DNA of 14,310 nucleotides from Rickettsiales bacterium (GCA_031269065.1 JAIRWJ010000055.1:1-14310); one strand, 5' to 3'. Positions 1 through 7,531 are shown, counted from the stretch's first letter. Notes: generated by a model not told the origin, from the letters alone. Made by a program: numbers and translations.

Positions 1-1
1 G

Positions 2-928
2 GCTCTCATAAATAACAATGGTAAAAAGGTTCCCTATGCCTTTGGTAAAGATGCTAAAATGATGCTCGGAAAGACTCCGGCCCTTATAGAAACCATAAGG
101 CCTATGAAAGATGGGGTGATAGCTGACTTTGAGGTGGCTGGGGAGATGATCAAGTATTTCATACAGACTATCAATAGGAGCAAATCTTGGTTTGGTCCCA
201 TGATTGTAATATGTGTACCATCGGGTTCTACACCGGTTGAGAGAAAAGCTATTCAAGAGGCGGCAGAGAGTTCTGGAGCCAGAGAAGTCTATCTAATCGA
301 AGAGCCTATGGCTGCAGCCATAGGAGCGAATCTGCCGGTTATGGACCCGATTGGGTCGATTATAGTTGATATAGGTGGAGGTACGGCAGAGATTGGTATT
401 CTTTCTCTGGGTGGCATAGTCTATGGACGATCGGTAAGGATTGGTGGTGATAAGATGGACGAATCAATAATAAATTATGTAAGAAAACAGCATAATCTGC
501 TGATAGGAGAGACAACTGCAGAAAAAATAAAAATGACCATAGGCGCCGCTCGTCTTCCAACCGATGTTGGTGATGGAGAAGTTATGAAGGTGCGAGGAAG
601 GGACCTGAGCAATGGGGTGCCTAGGGAAATAACCCTATGCGAAAAACAAATAGCCGAGGGTCTGGCTGAACCCATAAGCCAGATAACAGATGCCGTTAGA
701 ACTGCTCTTGAATCTGCTCCCCCAGAACTTTCGGCTGATATAGTGGAAAAAGGTATAACGCTAAGTGGTGGTGGATCGCTAATTAAAAATCTTGATATAG
801 CCATAGGTAACGCCACAAACCTACCTACAACGGTTGTTGATAACCCACTCCTTTGTGTTATAAACGGAATAGGAAAAGTAATAAATGACTTTAAAAATCT
901 TAAAGGAGTGCTCTTTAAGCAAAGCTAG
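2..928 (+). CDS. mreB: Rod shape-determining protein MreB (5' end missing)
   Basis: Actin-like ATPase that polymerises under the inner membrane and guides lateral peptidoglycan synthesis. The frame is open from base 2, before the first Met at 59, and the residues there (ALINNNGKKVPYAFGKDAK) fit the MreB region ahead of the MLGKTP motif, so the gene starts outside the window and roughly 30-40 residues are missing, including the first phosphate loop. About 309 residues are visible. Family motifs seen: PLKDGVIADF-type segment (PMKDGVIADFEV), VPSGSTPVERKAI, EEPMAAAIGA, the second phosphate loop VDIGGGTAEIG, and the adenosine-binding LSGGGSLIKNLD near the C-terminus. The stop codon directly abuts the mreC start, as in mre operons. 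The identification is secure; nothing in the visible part looks degraded. Confidence 0.97.
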   Translation, partial: ALINNNGKKVPYAFGKDAKMMLGKTPALIETIRPMKDGVIADFEVAGEMIKYFIQTINRSKSWFGPMIVICVPSGSTPVERKAIQEAAESSGAREVYLIEEPMAAAIGANLPVMDPIGSIIVDIGGGTAEIGILSLGGIVYGRSVRIGGDKMDESIINYVRKQHNLLIGETTAEKIKMTIGAARLPTDVGDGEVMKVRGRDLSNGVPREITLCEKQIAEGLAEPISQITDAVRTALESAPPELSADIVEKGITLSGGGSLIKNLDIAIGNATNLPTTVVDNPLLCVINGIGKVINDFKNLKGVLFKQS

Positions 929-1807
929 ATGAGACCCATTTACAAGAAAAAGAAAGGAATTGTCGGCTTCTATTGGGTTGTGGGCTACCGCATCCACCTA
1001 GTAGTTAACAAAATATCCTATGGTCTACTAGTTATTCTGAGTGTCCTCCTTATGCTCTACGGTAGGGTTAATAGAAGCTTCGAGGACAGGCTTAGGACTC
1101 TTGTTTTTTACCAGCTAAAACCGTTCCTGTTTGTGACCAGGAGTATTTCTATGATCCTAGATGAATGTGGCACGAGACTCGTCTCAATATGGTCTCTTGA
1201 TAGGAGAAACAAAGAGCTCATAAAGGAGAATTTTAACCTAAGGCTAAAATTATTCGAGTTTGATATGATAGAGAGTGAAAATAATGACCTCCGGAAGCTA
1301 CTGAGTTTCGTCTCCAAAAATCGGATAGGCGGCTATGCAATCAAAAAGATCAATGTACTAAACACCCACGGAATAACTCATAGTGTTCGGATTTTTCTGA
1401 ACGAAACAGAAGTAAATAGTGTATCCGAGCATGACCTGGTTCTGGATAGATATGGCAATCTCATTGGGCGGGTAGTAAATGTATCCAAAGACGTAGCGGA
1501 AATACTTCTGGTATCTGACTACAGGTCTAGAGTGCCAGCAAATCTAGAAACCAGTAAGCTCAAAGTTATAGTGGGTGGAAATGGCAGCGACCTTCTGGAC
1601 ATGGAATATTTTTTCAACAACGGTCGCGATGCTCTGTTAGACGAAAATGTCTACACATCAAATGATGGTGACCTTCTGCAGGAGGGAATAGCAATTGGAA
1701 AAGTTATAAAGACAGGCAAAAAGTTCAGCGTAAAACTGAATTCAGATCTTAATCTACTGGATCTTGTTATAGTCATCTACAGAAAGCCTCGACAATTGGC
1801 ACCCTGA
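929..1807 (+). CDS. mreC: Rod shape-determining protein MreC
   Basis: Bitopic membrane protein that links the MreB filament to the periplasmic wall-synthesis enzymes. 292 residues, normal for the family. Order seen: a basic cytoplasmic N-terminus (KKKK at 6-9), one membrane helix at about 30-45, a coiled coil at about 90-128 (RRNKELIKENFNLRLKL, then ENNDLRKLL), and a beta-rich domain to the end containing the family-typical DRYGNLIGRVVNVS and a late G-A/G-I-G-K turn. The ATG follows the mreB TAG with no gap, and there is no good ribosome binding site next to it (the nearest GGAG is about 20 bases upstream), so translation is probably coupled to mreB. No mreD, pbp2 or rodA follows; the next gene is on the other strand. 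Confidence 0.92.
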   Translation: MRPIYKKKKGIVGFYWVVGYRIHLVVNKISYGLLVILSVLLMLYGRVNRSFEDRLRTLVFYQLKPFLFVTRSISMILDECGTRLVSIWSLDRRNKELIKENFNLRLKLFEFDMIESENNDLRKLLSFVSKNRIGGYAIKKINVLNTHGITHSVRIFLNETEVNSVSEHDLVLDRYGNLIGRVVNVSKDVAEILLVSDYRSRVPANLETSKLKVIVGGNGSDLLDMEYFFNNGRDALLDENVYTSNDGDLLQEGIAIGKVIKTGKKFSVKLNSDLNLLDLVIVIYRKPRQLAP

Positions 1808-1828
1808 GAGGGTTTTAGTTTGATTTTT
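1801..1828 (+). terminator. Weak intrinsic terminator after mreC
   Basis: ACCCT (1801-1805), loop GAG, AGGGT (1809-1813), followed by a T-rich tract interrupted by AG and GA. It overlaps the mreC stop codon. The stem is only five pairs, so this is a modest candidate for ending the mreBC transcript before the convergent RDD gene. Confidence 0.35.
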
Positions 1829-1829
1829 T

Positions 1830-2678
1830 CTATTTCTGAGTTTCGTCTTTTCTTCTACCATGTCTTCTGAATTTGTTTCCCAGATAACCAATAGCCCTTC
1901 TAAGGAGCCCAAACAAAAATATATTTGTTCTCTCCAGAAAACCGACTAGCTTGTCTCCAAAATACACAAAATCCCTATCATATTTACTCACAACCTGTTC
2001 ACCATATTTGCTGACCTCTATAACCCTTGTAAATGACAAAATATCGCTAAATATTAGTCTATCAGACAGATGGTAAATGCCATACCAAAAAACTGCGAAA
2101 AATACCAGCAGAGTAGCCAGTACATAGTAATGGTCGGATAGACTGGTGAGTCTGCATAGTATCATGATTGGCCAAGTATTTTCCGGCACATAGAGATGAA
2201 AATTAACCAGAGATAGAGCAAAAGACACAGAGATTAGAAAAGTTACCGTTAGTGGTAGAGGGATCAGAATTGATCTTACCAGTAGTTTGAAAACATTTGG
2301 TTTTTCATTGTCCTTGGCATCAACCACTTTTAGTGACATAATTTTTTGCCCAAAGGTTGCTGATCTTAGAAAAACTGTACATAAAAAACTGTAAATTACT
2401 CCGCTGAAAGAAACGATTAATAGAATATAGAAAATATAGTCAAATATTTGGCTATTATTGGCTATATATCTCAAATGAAAATCCTTAAGTCCAGTCAGTT
2501 CCACTTTCCCAAAAAGTTCTATGAAATTATTCACGAACTCCTGAGTTCTGGCTATATTTGGCCGAGAAAAAATAAATATCTGTATGAGCAATGACTTCAG
2601 AAAATTCACAAAAAACACATCCAAGACAAAACTCAATATCCTTCTGTAGCCCCTAGCGCTACGACCAGTCCCACTCAT
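1830..2678 (-). CDS. RDD family integral membrane protein
   Basis: Inner-membrane protein of unknown substrate. 282 residues. The RDD signature is visible: YRRILSFVLD at residues 11-20 (conserved Arg and Asp in the first helix) and FGQKIMSLKVVDA at about 109-121 followed by VRSILIP, the segment that precedes the third helix in this family. Four hydrophobic helices can be drawn at about 14-37, 81-104, 136-160 and 184-206. The C-terminal 30 residues form an amphipathic, very basic tail (LLRRAIGYLGNKFRRHGRRK), which would lie in the cytoplasm. Some RDD proteins are ion antiporters, but most are uncharacterised, so no function is assigned. The only start-proximal ribosome binding signal is a weak AGG. 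It is convergent with mreC (22 bases between stops). Confidence 0.8.
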   Translation of the reverse strand: MSGTGRSARGYRRILSFVLDVFFVNFLKSLLIQIFIFSRPNIARTQEFVNNFIELFGKVELTGLKDFHLRYIANNSQIFDYIFYILLIVSFSGVIYSFLCTVFLRSATFGQKIMSLKVVDAKDNEKPNVFKLLVRSILIPLPLTVTFLISVSFALSLVNFHLYVPENTWPIMILCRLTSLSDHYYVLATLLVFFAVFWYGIYHLSDRLIFSDILSFTRVIEVSKYGEQVVSKYDRDFVYFGDKLVGFLERTNIFLFGLLRRAIGYLGNKFRRHGRRKDETQK

Positions 2679-2703
2679 ATACCTATGCCAGCAAAGTTAA
2701 TAA

Positions 2704-2731
2704 ATAATACTGATTCAACCACAAACTCCAA
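2704..2731 (-). promoter_or_regulatory. Candidate promoter of the RDD gene
   Basis: Reading leftward: TTGGAG, 16-base spacer, TATTAT (-10 matches five of six consensus bases), with a predicted start about 20 bases before the ATG at 2678. The -35 matches only at TTG, so this is a moderate prediction. Confidence 0.4.
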
Positions 2732-2751
2732 TTGAACCTTCGAGGATCTTC

Positions 2752-2866
2752 TCTACACCTTGGAAAATATGCTTTATAATTACAACGTAAAAACAAAGAA
2801 TTACACAATAATTAAAAATATTAAAATTATAGTCAAGCCGCTAGCTTCGTGTGCAAGTCCGGACAC
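2752..2866 (+). other. Intergenic signals without an assigned gene
   Basis: The 245-base gap between the RDD gene and the virD4-like gene contains a rightward TCTACA (2752-2757), 17 bases, perfect TATAAT (2775-2780) that faces no plus-strand gene, and, downstream, the perfect palindrome GTCCGGAC (2857-2864) lying across GTGT/ACAC half-sites (2849-2852 and 2863-2866). No ORF, tRNA fold or T-tailed terminator was found. The -10 may be chance in AT-rich DNA; a small RNA is possible but unsupported. Confidence 0.2.
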
Positions 2867-2923
2867 ATTTAAAACAAAACTAACCTTTTGATGTGGTGAT
2901 TTTTATTTATTGTTCTGGGCAAC

Positions 2924-4354
2924 CTAGATGTTTAAACTCGGTATGGCTGCAGGATCTAATACTCTATTTTTGAAATCTGGATCATTATAATACATGAATT
3001 TATCACATTTTATGGCCAAACGGTCTGATATTATCAGTTCATTCCAAATAGGTAGTTCGACCACATCCCGGGCTAGCATCAGAGGTCTCTCCCCTATATT
3101 GCCATCGCCGTAGGTTATTATTCTATCTCCTACCAGATCCACCAGCGTATTTATAGTATAATAGTCATTTGTGCAGCAGGCCACCTTTAGCGCGCAGTTG
3201 GCTAGAATAGAATTTATAGCGTCATGCCCATAGATACTCTCTAGACTGCTCAAATTGTATATGAGCGGACAGATCTTTAGTCTATAAACCCTGGCAAATG
3301 CGAAGGCATCCTCTATAAATTTCATTCTTCCTAGACCCGCTAGCTCATCCAGCAGCAGCAGCACCCCGATTCTGTCATCTACGGGCTCTCGGAGAGTCAG
3401 AGCAGAAATACACTGCTGATAAAAAATCTGCAGAAGCGGTTTCAGCCTGTCAGAGTCCGTTGGATGCACTCCAACGTAGAGAGTACTCTTTTCAGCATTG
3501 AAATCCTCCAGAGAAAAATCACTTCTCGATGTAGTCATATTGATCTGTGGATCTGCCCAGAGTCCTAGTGCCGATGCAGCCACATTTTTTAGCCATTCCC
3601 TGTCTCCTTCGTTTTTTTTGAGAAAGGCGCCTACATTCATATGACCGAACCAGCCGAGTTTGTCGCCGAATTTATCAGGGGCATCTTCCAGATAGCTATT
3701 CAGATCGTTAGTCCTAAGGATCCAGAGAACACTTCCGAGGGTGTTGGGAATTGTCTTATCCAAGCAAACACAGAGTATCAGAGTAGAAATCAGAGACCTA
3801 GCATCATGGCTATAGACTTCATCCTCAGGCACCAGTATTTGGGCAATTTTCTGGATTTCGTCGACACCCTGAATCATGTCCGATGGTTCTCCCGTCAGAT
3901 GGTCTAGCGGATTGTAACAGTGAGTCACCCCTCTTCTATTGGCCGGATCCCAGAGAAAAACTTTTTGACCCAGCACTTTCTCCCGGTAGCCACTGGTCAG
4001 TTGGTAATTTTCAGACTTTATATCATGAATAATTACAGATTCACTCCAGGACAGCAGATTCGGGACCACAATGCTGACCCCTTTACCATGACCCATGGGT
4101 TGCAGAAACATTATATGTTTGTAGGAAGAATCTATTATTTTTCGTCCATGATTGAGACCAAGCAAAAAACCCTCCTCTTCAAAAAGTCCAGCTTCCCTGA
4201 TTTCCTCTGGACTAGCCCAGTGGGCTCCTATATTTTGATTTTTTTCATTATTTTTTGGCATAAATACATTTTTATTTGATAATAATGTAGAAATATACAT
4301 AATGAAAAAACTAAATGCAATATGATTACTTTTTAAATACTTGTACAATCCCAT
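2924..4354 (-). CDS. virD4: VirD4/TraG-like type IV secretion coupling ATPase, short form
   Basis: Hexameric DNA/protein-delivery ATPase that brings substrates to a type IV secretion channel at the inner membrane. 476 residues, against roughly 590-650 for typical VirD4. Family landmarks in order: GAHWASPEEIREAGL at about 43-57, Walker A PMGHGKGV (86-93) then VPNLLSW, DIKSENY (111-117), WDPANR then CYNPL (147-150), Walker B VLLLLDE (331-337) with LAGLGRM, NCALKVACCTND (386-397), and the late RPLMLARDVVELP and MYYNDPDF. Oddities: only about 35 residues precede the conserved core, with one short hydrophobic stretch (about 12-26) instead of the usual two or more membrane helices. The usual VQDLSQLE...YG motif reads IYNLSSLESIYG. 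No other type IV secretion gene lies in the window. The start has no clear ribosome binding site. The ATPase family is certain; an active coupling role is an inference. Confidence 0.88.
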   Translation of the reverse strand: MGLYKYLKSNHIAFSFFIMYISTLLSNKNVFMPKNNEKNQNIGAHWASPEEIREAGLFEEEGFLLGLNHGRKIIDSSYKHIMFLQPMGHGKGVSIVVPNLLSWSESVIIHDIKSENYQLTSGYREKVLGQKVFLWDPANRRGVTHCYNPLDHLTGEPSDMIQGVDEIQKIAQILVPEDEVYSHDARSLISTLILCVCLDKTIPNTLGSVLWILRTNDLNSYLEDAPDKFGDKLGWFGHMNVGAFLKKNEGDREWLKNVAASALGLWADPQINMTTSRSDFSLEDFNAEKSTLYVGVHPTDSDRLKPLLQIFYQQCISALTLREPVDDRIGVLLLLDELAGLGRMKFIEDAFAFARVYRLKICPLIYNLSSLESIYGHDAINSILANCALKVACCTNDYYTINTLVDLVGDRIITYGDGNIGERPLMLARDVVELPIWNELIISDRLAIKCDKFMYYNDPDFKNRVLDPAAIPSLNI

Positions 4355-4403
4355 TCTAGCTATATTGCTTTATTAAAAACGCCTGGTAGGCTGCTAGCCG
4401 GCT

Positions 4404-4456
4404 GCTGTAGACTTGCTACAGCGGGTTTAGTAAAAAAATTTATGGGAGATGACTAA
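4404..4456 (+). promoter_or_regulatory. rpsD leader hairpin and four-codon upstream ORF
   Basis: A perfect seven-pair hairpin (GCTGTAG 4404-4410, loop ACTTG, CTACAGC 4416-4422) lies 26 bases before rpsD. A mini-ORF ATG GGA GAT GAC TAA (4442-4456) overlaps the rpsD start in another frame. The only Shine-Dalgarno-like GGGAG (4444-4448) touches the rpsD ATG with no spacer, so it could not place a ribosome on it in the usual way. S4 represses its own mRNA in E. coli; a similar control here is inference. Confidence 0.3.
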
Positions 4457-5063
4457 AAGGATAGGAGCTAAAAAAAAAGCTAGTAGGTCATTGGGAGTGA
4501 ATTTATGGGGGAGAGCTAATGACCCCTATAATAAAAGAAACTATAGGCCGGGGCAGCATGGTACTGCCGTAAAACGTGAAACGACCTACGGGCTTCAATT
4601 GCGTGCAAAGCAGAAATTGAAAAAATACTACGCAAATATGAGTGAGACCCAGTTCAAAAACCTATTTCTGAAAGCTCGAAGATCAAGAAAGGATACTGCC
4701 CAGGTTTTCGTTGGATTACTGGAGAGTAGACTCGATACCGTCCTCTATAGAGCAAATTTTGTTCCCACTATGTTTGCCGCTAGACAAATGGTTAACCACA
4801 GGCATGTGAGAGTAAATGGGAAGATCGTCAACATACCATCATTCCTGCTAAAGCCCAACGATAGTGTGGAAATAGACGAAAAAGCCAAAAAAATAACTGT
4901 CCTAGCCGACAGTTTGGCAAAAGCCGAGAAAGATGTTCCATCTTATATTGTCGTTGATGTAGGAAATCTCTCTGCAAAATATAGCTCAGTTCCAGCCCTG
5001 GAAGATGTACCATACCCCATAACTATGGATATAAATCTAGTTGTCGAGTACTATTCCAGATAA
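4449..5063 (+). CDS. rpsD: 30S ribosomal protein S4
   Basis: Primary 16S rRNA-binding protein that nucleates small-subunit assembly. 204 residues, the usual length. It starts MTKR, the conserved N-terminus of alphaproteobacterial S4, continues LGVNLWGRA and RPGQHG, lacks the zinc-binding cysteines, carries the S4 RNA-binding domain at about 93-142 (LESRLDTVLYR, ARQMVNH, VRVNGKIVNIPS), and ends DINLVVEYYSR. An A9 tract at 4470-4478 is intact and in frame, which matters when judging frameshifts elsewhere in the window. It is a monocistronic-looking gene between divergent virD4-like and convergent unknown genes. The start is fixed by homology despite the poorly placed GGGAG. Confidence 0.98.
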   Translation: MTKRIGAKKKASRSLGVNLWGRANDPYNKRNYRPGQHGTAVKRETTYGLQLRAKQKLKKYYANMSETQFKNLFLKARRSRKDTAQVFVGLLESRLDTVLYRANFVPTMFAARQMVNHRHVRVNGKIVNIPSFLLKPNDSVEIDEKAKKITVLADSLAKAEKDVPSYIVVDVGNLSAKYSSVPALEDVPYPITMDINLVVEYYSR

Positions 5064-5127
5064 ATTTCATAGGATATAGAATCCAGCTAGGTCTGGTAGC
5101 GTCCCGTCATATTTCAGCTTATTCCAG

Positions 5128-5586
5128 CTAGTGTTGGGGAAGGCCAGGGTCACTTCTTTTGAGCTCATTAAATAGAACTTCCGCCTGTTTCAGTTCGTTA
5201 ATCAGATCGAGATTCGTGGATTCTAGTGTAGGTACCTTGCTGTTGGAATGCTTAGCTGCATATTTACCAATTATTTCTGCCTTTATATTAGCGAGCTCCC
5301 TGTCGTAGTCCCTGGGATCCAGATTTATAAGTTTTTCTGCCATCATTTTTTTCAACTTTTCCTGCGTCAGACGCAGAGTCTCTACAAGCTCACTGAACTT
5401 CCTATCCTCCTCGTAGGGAACGAGGGTGATATAATTTCCACCTTCAGAACAATTTTCAAATAAATTCAATATTTGCTCTATCAAAAAATATAATTCCCTC
5501 AACTGTTTGCCATTAAGACGGTACTTTGCTATAGAACAAAGATCGTCCATTGTTAGCATGCTCATCATCTCCATCATATCTACCAT
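5128..5586 (-). CDS. Unrecognised 152-residue helical protein
   Basis: I do not recognise this protein. It is probably real: AAGGAG sits eight bases before the ATG, and a good promoter lies just upstream. It has a Met-rich start (MVDMMEMMSMLTMDDL), then mostly charged helix-forming sequence with likely coiled-coil stretches (LVETLRLTQEKLKKMMAEKL; LINELKQAEVLFNELKR). There is no signal peptide and no membrane helix, so it is presumably cytoplasmic or a secretion substrate without a leader. It is convergent with rpsD (64 bases between stops) and divergent from the duplicated coiled-coil gene, sharing a 242-base intergenic region with it. That arrangement could indicate shared control or a partner role such as effector and chaperone, but nothing in the sequence proves it. 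Confidence 0.7.
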   Translation of the reverse strand: MVDMMEMMSMLTMDDLCSIAKYRLNGKQLRELYFLIEQILNLFENCSEGGNYITLVPYEEDRKFSELVETLRLTQEKLKKMMAEKLINLDPRDYDRELANIKAEIIGKYAAKHSNSKVPTLESTNLDLINELKQAEVLFNELKRSDPGLPQH

Positions 5587-5617
5587 ATTGTGTTCTCCTT
5601 GCTATTGTGAACGGGCT

Positions 5618-5645
5618 ATGATAGCAAATTAAACCGTATTTTCAA
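5618..5645 (-). promoter_or_regulatory. Promoter of the 152-residue gene
   Basis: Reading leftward: TTGAAA (5645-5640, five of six), 16-base spacer, TATCAT (5623-5618, five of six). The predicted start is near 5611, giving a leader of about 25 bases that carries the AAGGAG ribosome binding site. Confidence 0.6.
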
Positions 5646-5694
5646 TATATTTTTTTAGGTAGGGGAAGAGCGCCACATAGTCGTTGTCTATCAC
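5629..5694 (-). CDS. Possible 21-residue small ORF
   Basis: GTG start four bases after a strong GGGGGAGG-type ribosome binding sequence (about 5699-5706), encoding VIDNDYVALFPYLKKYIENTV, then TAA. It lies upstream of the 152-residue gene and overlaps that gene's promoter. It could be a small peptide, a leader, or the end of a lost gene. The ribosome binding site is the only positive evidence. Confidence 0.25.
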   Translation of the reverse strand: MIDNDYVALFPYLKKYIENTV

Positions 5695-5762
5695 TTTTCC
5701 TCCCCCGTTACAAAAACTAAAACTAACAATTATGGAAAAACATTGCAAATATATGCATATTA

Positions 5763-5791
5763 TTGACTTATATAAAACAATTACTTAATAT
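5763..5791 (+). promoter_or_regulatory. Promoter of the duplicated coiled-coil gene
   Basis: TTGACT (5763-5768), 17-base spacer, TAATAT (5786-5791, four of six). The predicted start is near 5798, about 30 bases before the ATG at 5829, which has a purine-rich AGAGGGGAAGGA site just before it. This argues against an upstream TTG start at 5763, since that codon is the -35 element itself. Confidence 0.5.
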
Positions 5792-5828
5792 TATCAACAT
5801 ATGTTTCAACAAACTAGAGGGGAAGGAC

Positions 5829-6782
5829 ATGTCTAACACACCTGATGATGTGAAGAAACTTTGTGCCAGTAACGCGAAAATTTGGGAAAAAATCTTATCC
5901 AGTGATATGAATCCAAAAGATCTAGAAGAAGATGATGCTGGGTGGAAGGATATCAAAAATAGGTCAATAGTTAAAAAATTCTATGAATTAAATAGTGAAT
6001 ATTATAAAAACGAAGATGCCATTGACGCAATTCTTGGAGTAAAAGGAGAAAAAGATGAATATAGAAAATTAATTGAGGCTGGGGAAGCATATGGAGAAGA
6101 GTTATGTAAAAATCGAAATGAGCAAGATCCGGATAAGCTGAAAAAACTTTCTATGGTTTTTAGAGAAGCGCGAAATGAGGTAAAATGGCTTAAGGCAGAA
6201 GAGAATGCAAGGATTCTGGAGTTAGCAATGAAGATAAAGACGGAACTAGGAGATGGGGGGATAGAAATTCAGAAAGGACAGACAAAAATAAATACGCCGC
6301 CGGAAGGGATAGTAGCACAGGAAGCGATGTTGAAATTGGAGGAAGCGAAGAATAGGGCGCAGAAAGCGGAGAATTGGGTATTGGAAATAAAGAACAAGGT
6401 GCAAAGAAAGTATATTGAATGGCAGGAAGCAGAGAATGAGTGGCAGGTAGCTGATATGAAGGTAAAAAATAAGATGCTTGAGATAAAAAAGTTGGAAGAG
6501 TTAGAAAAATTTACGCTATCCAATAAAAAGCAGGATAGAAAACAGAAAGAAGATTTGGAGAAAAAGAAAAACGAGATAAAGAGGGAGGTGGAAGATTTGA
6601 GAGAAATTGAGCGTCCTTATGCTACTAATAAGTATAATTGGCAAGAAGTGACAGATGAGATGCTAGAAGCCAAGAAGGTAGCAGATGAAATGGTAGAGAT
6701 AGCAGGGTATAGGGTGAAGGAGATTTTGGAGTTTAATGAGGTGAAAAAAAAGATAGATGAGAAGCCTGGACCATCAAACAAT
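5829..6782 (+). repeat. Tandem unit, copy 1
   Basis: Starts at the start codon with ATGTCTAA and ends with the codons for PGPSNN (6765-6782). The equivalent TATGAATTAA (5982) and its copy-2 counterpart (6930) are 948 bases apart, so the unit is about 316-318 codons and in frame over its first part. The copies are diverged at protein level, so the duplication is not recent. Confidence 0.7.
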
Positions 6783-7454
6783 ATGTCTAATGTGGATGTT
6801 AATATAGAGGAGCTTAATTATGAGAATTATGAGCTTAGGAAAAAATATAGAGATATTCGCAACCACCTCGGAGAAAGAGATGGTGCTGAGTGGGATAATA
6901 TCGAAAATAGGCAAGAAGTTGAGCGTTACTATGAATTAAGGAGTAAATACTATAAAAATCTTGATATCATTAATATTAATCGTGGATTAAAAGAAAGCGA
7001 AAAAGGAAAACGATATAGAGAATTATTTGAGGCCGAAAAGGCATATAGAAAGGAGTTCTTTAAAGATAAAGACAAACAGAATTCACATGAATTAGAAAAA
7101 TGTCTTGAAGTTCTAAATAGGAAGCGGAATGATGAAAAACAATATGAAGCAGAGAATAGATTCGTAAGGGATGTTATGGGGGAGTTGAGAAAAAGCACAA
7201 GACCGGGAGATATGATAAAAAAGAGGAGAGGACGAGTAGCAATAATTCCGGCTGAAGAGGGAGAGGCGCGGATGGCGTTGCAAGAACAAATCGAAATTGA
7301 AAAAGAGGTACAGCAATTACGGAAAGCGAATAAGGGAACAGAGGAGAATAAATTGTTGAAGAAAAAGGAGGAGGAGCTGGAGAAAGCGCAAAAAAAGCAG
7401 ATGAGATGCGAAAAAAAGCGGATAGAGAACAGGAGAGAACAAATAAAGAGGTAA
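5829..7454 (+). CDS. Tandem-duplicated coiled-coil protein, zero-frame product
   Basis: I do not recognise the family. 541 residues from the ATG with a ribosome binding site. It has no signal peptide or membrane helix, is extremely rich in Lys and Glu, and most of it should be long coiled coil. It consists of two copies of one unit. Copy 1 is residues 1-318 and starts MSNTPDD; copy 2 starts at residue 319 with MSNVDV. Matching landmarks are GWKDIKNRSIVKKFYELNSE and EWDNIENRQEVERYYELRSK, then YYKN, then the Lys/Glu-rich arm. Copy 1 ends EKPGPSNN; in the zero frame copy 2 instead ends abruptly (KKRIENRREQIKR, stop at 7452), while the matching ERPGPSNN lies in the -1 frame. The coding strand is strongly purine-biased, unlike its neighbours. 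A secreted or structural host-interaction protein is conceivable (inference). Confidence 0.75.
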   Translation: MSNTPDDVKKLCASNAKIWEKILSSDMNPKDLEEDDAGWKDIKNRSIVKKFYELNSEYYKNEDAIDAILGVKGEKDEYRKLIEAGEAYGEELCKNRNEQDPDKLKKLSMVFREARNEVKWLKAEENARILELAMKIKTELGDGGIEIQKGQTKINTPPEGIVAQEAMLKLEEAKNRAQKAENWVLEIKNKVQRKYIEWQEAENEWQVADMKVKNKMLEIKKLEELEKFTLSNKKQDRKQKEDLEKKKNEIKREVEDLREIERPYATNKYNWQEVTDEMLEAKKVADEMVEIAGYRVKEILEFNEVKKKIDEKPGPSNNMSNVDVNIEELNYENYELRKKYRDIRNHLGERDGAEWDNIENRQEVERYYELRSKYYKNLDIININRGLKESEKGKRYRELFEAEKAYRKEFFKDKDKQNSHELEKCLEVLNRKRNDEKQYEAENRFVRDVMGELRKSTRPGDMIKKRRGRVAIIPAEEGEARMALQEQIEIEKEVQQLRKANKGTEENKLLKKKEEELEKAQKKQMRCEKKRIENRREQIKR

Positions 7455-7531
7455 AGATGGCAGAGGAGAAGGTGAGAAAAAAATTGGCTGCGGAACAGGA
7501 AAAAACCGAGAGGCCTGGACCATCAAATAAT
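6783..7531 (+). repeat. Tandem unit, copy 2
   Basis: Starts again with ATGTCTAA (6783) and ends with PGPSNN codons at 7514-7531 in the -1 frame. The 15-base match GCCTGGACCATCAAA occurs at 6764-6778 and 7513-7527, 749 bases apart, which is not a multiple of three. Together with the in-frame offset at the start of the unit, this places a single net frame change inside copy 2. Confidence 0.7.
7365..7418 (+). promoter_or_regulatory. Frameshift point: purine site plus two A AAA AAG heptamers
   Basis: Both A7 tracts (7390-7396 and 7411-7417) are followed by G and read in the zero frame as A AAA AAG, the heptamer used for -1 frameshifting in E. coli dnaX. A Shine-Dalgarno-like AAGGAGGAGGAG (7365-7376) lies 14 bases upstream of the first heptamer; dnaX has a similar element about 10 bases upstream. 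A -1 shift at either site enters the frame that completes copy 2. No clear downstream stem-loop was seen. A plain one-base deletion in an A8 tract explains the data equally well. Confidence 0.4.

Noticed and set aside
2840..2870. GTCCGGAC palindrome as a transposon end or CRISPR repeat
   Set aside because: Only one copy in the window, no transposase gene, no target-site duplication and no second inverted end.
3641..4279. Two plus-strand ORFs (88 and 119 codons) inside the virD4-like gene
   Set aside because: They are antisense to a gene with strong family motifs, have no ribosome binding site, and their sequences are low-complexity mirrors of that gene.
5763..5828. TTG start extending the coiled-coil protein by 22 residues
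   Set aside because: The TTG is the -35 element of a good promoter, and the ATG at 5829 has a purine-rich ribosome binding site and matches the start of copy 2 (MSN).
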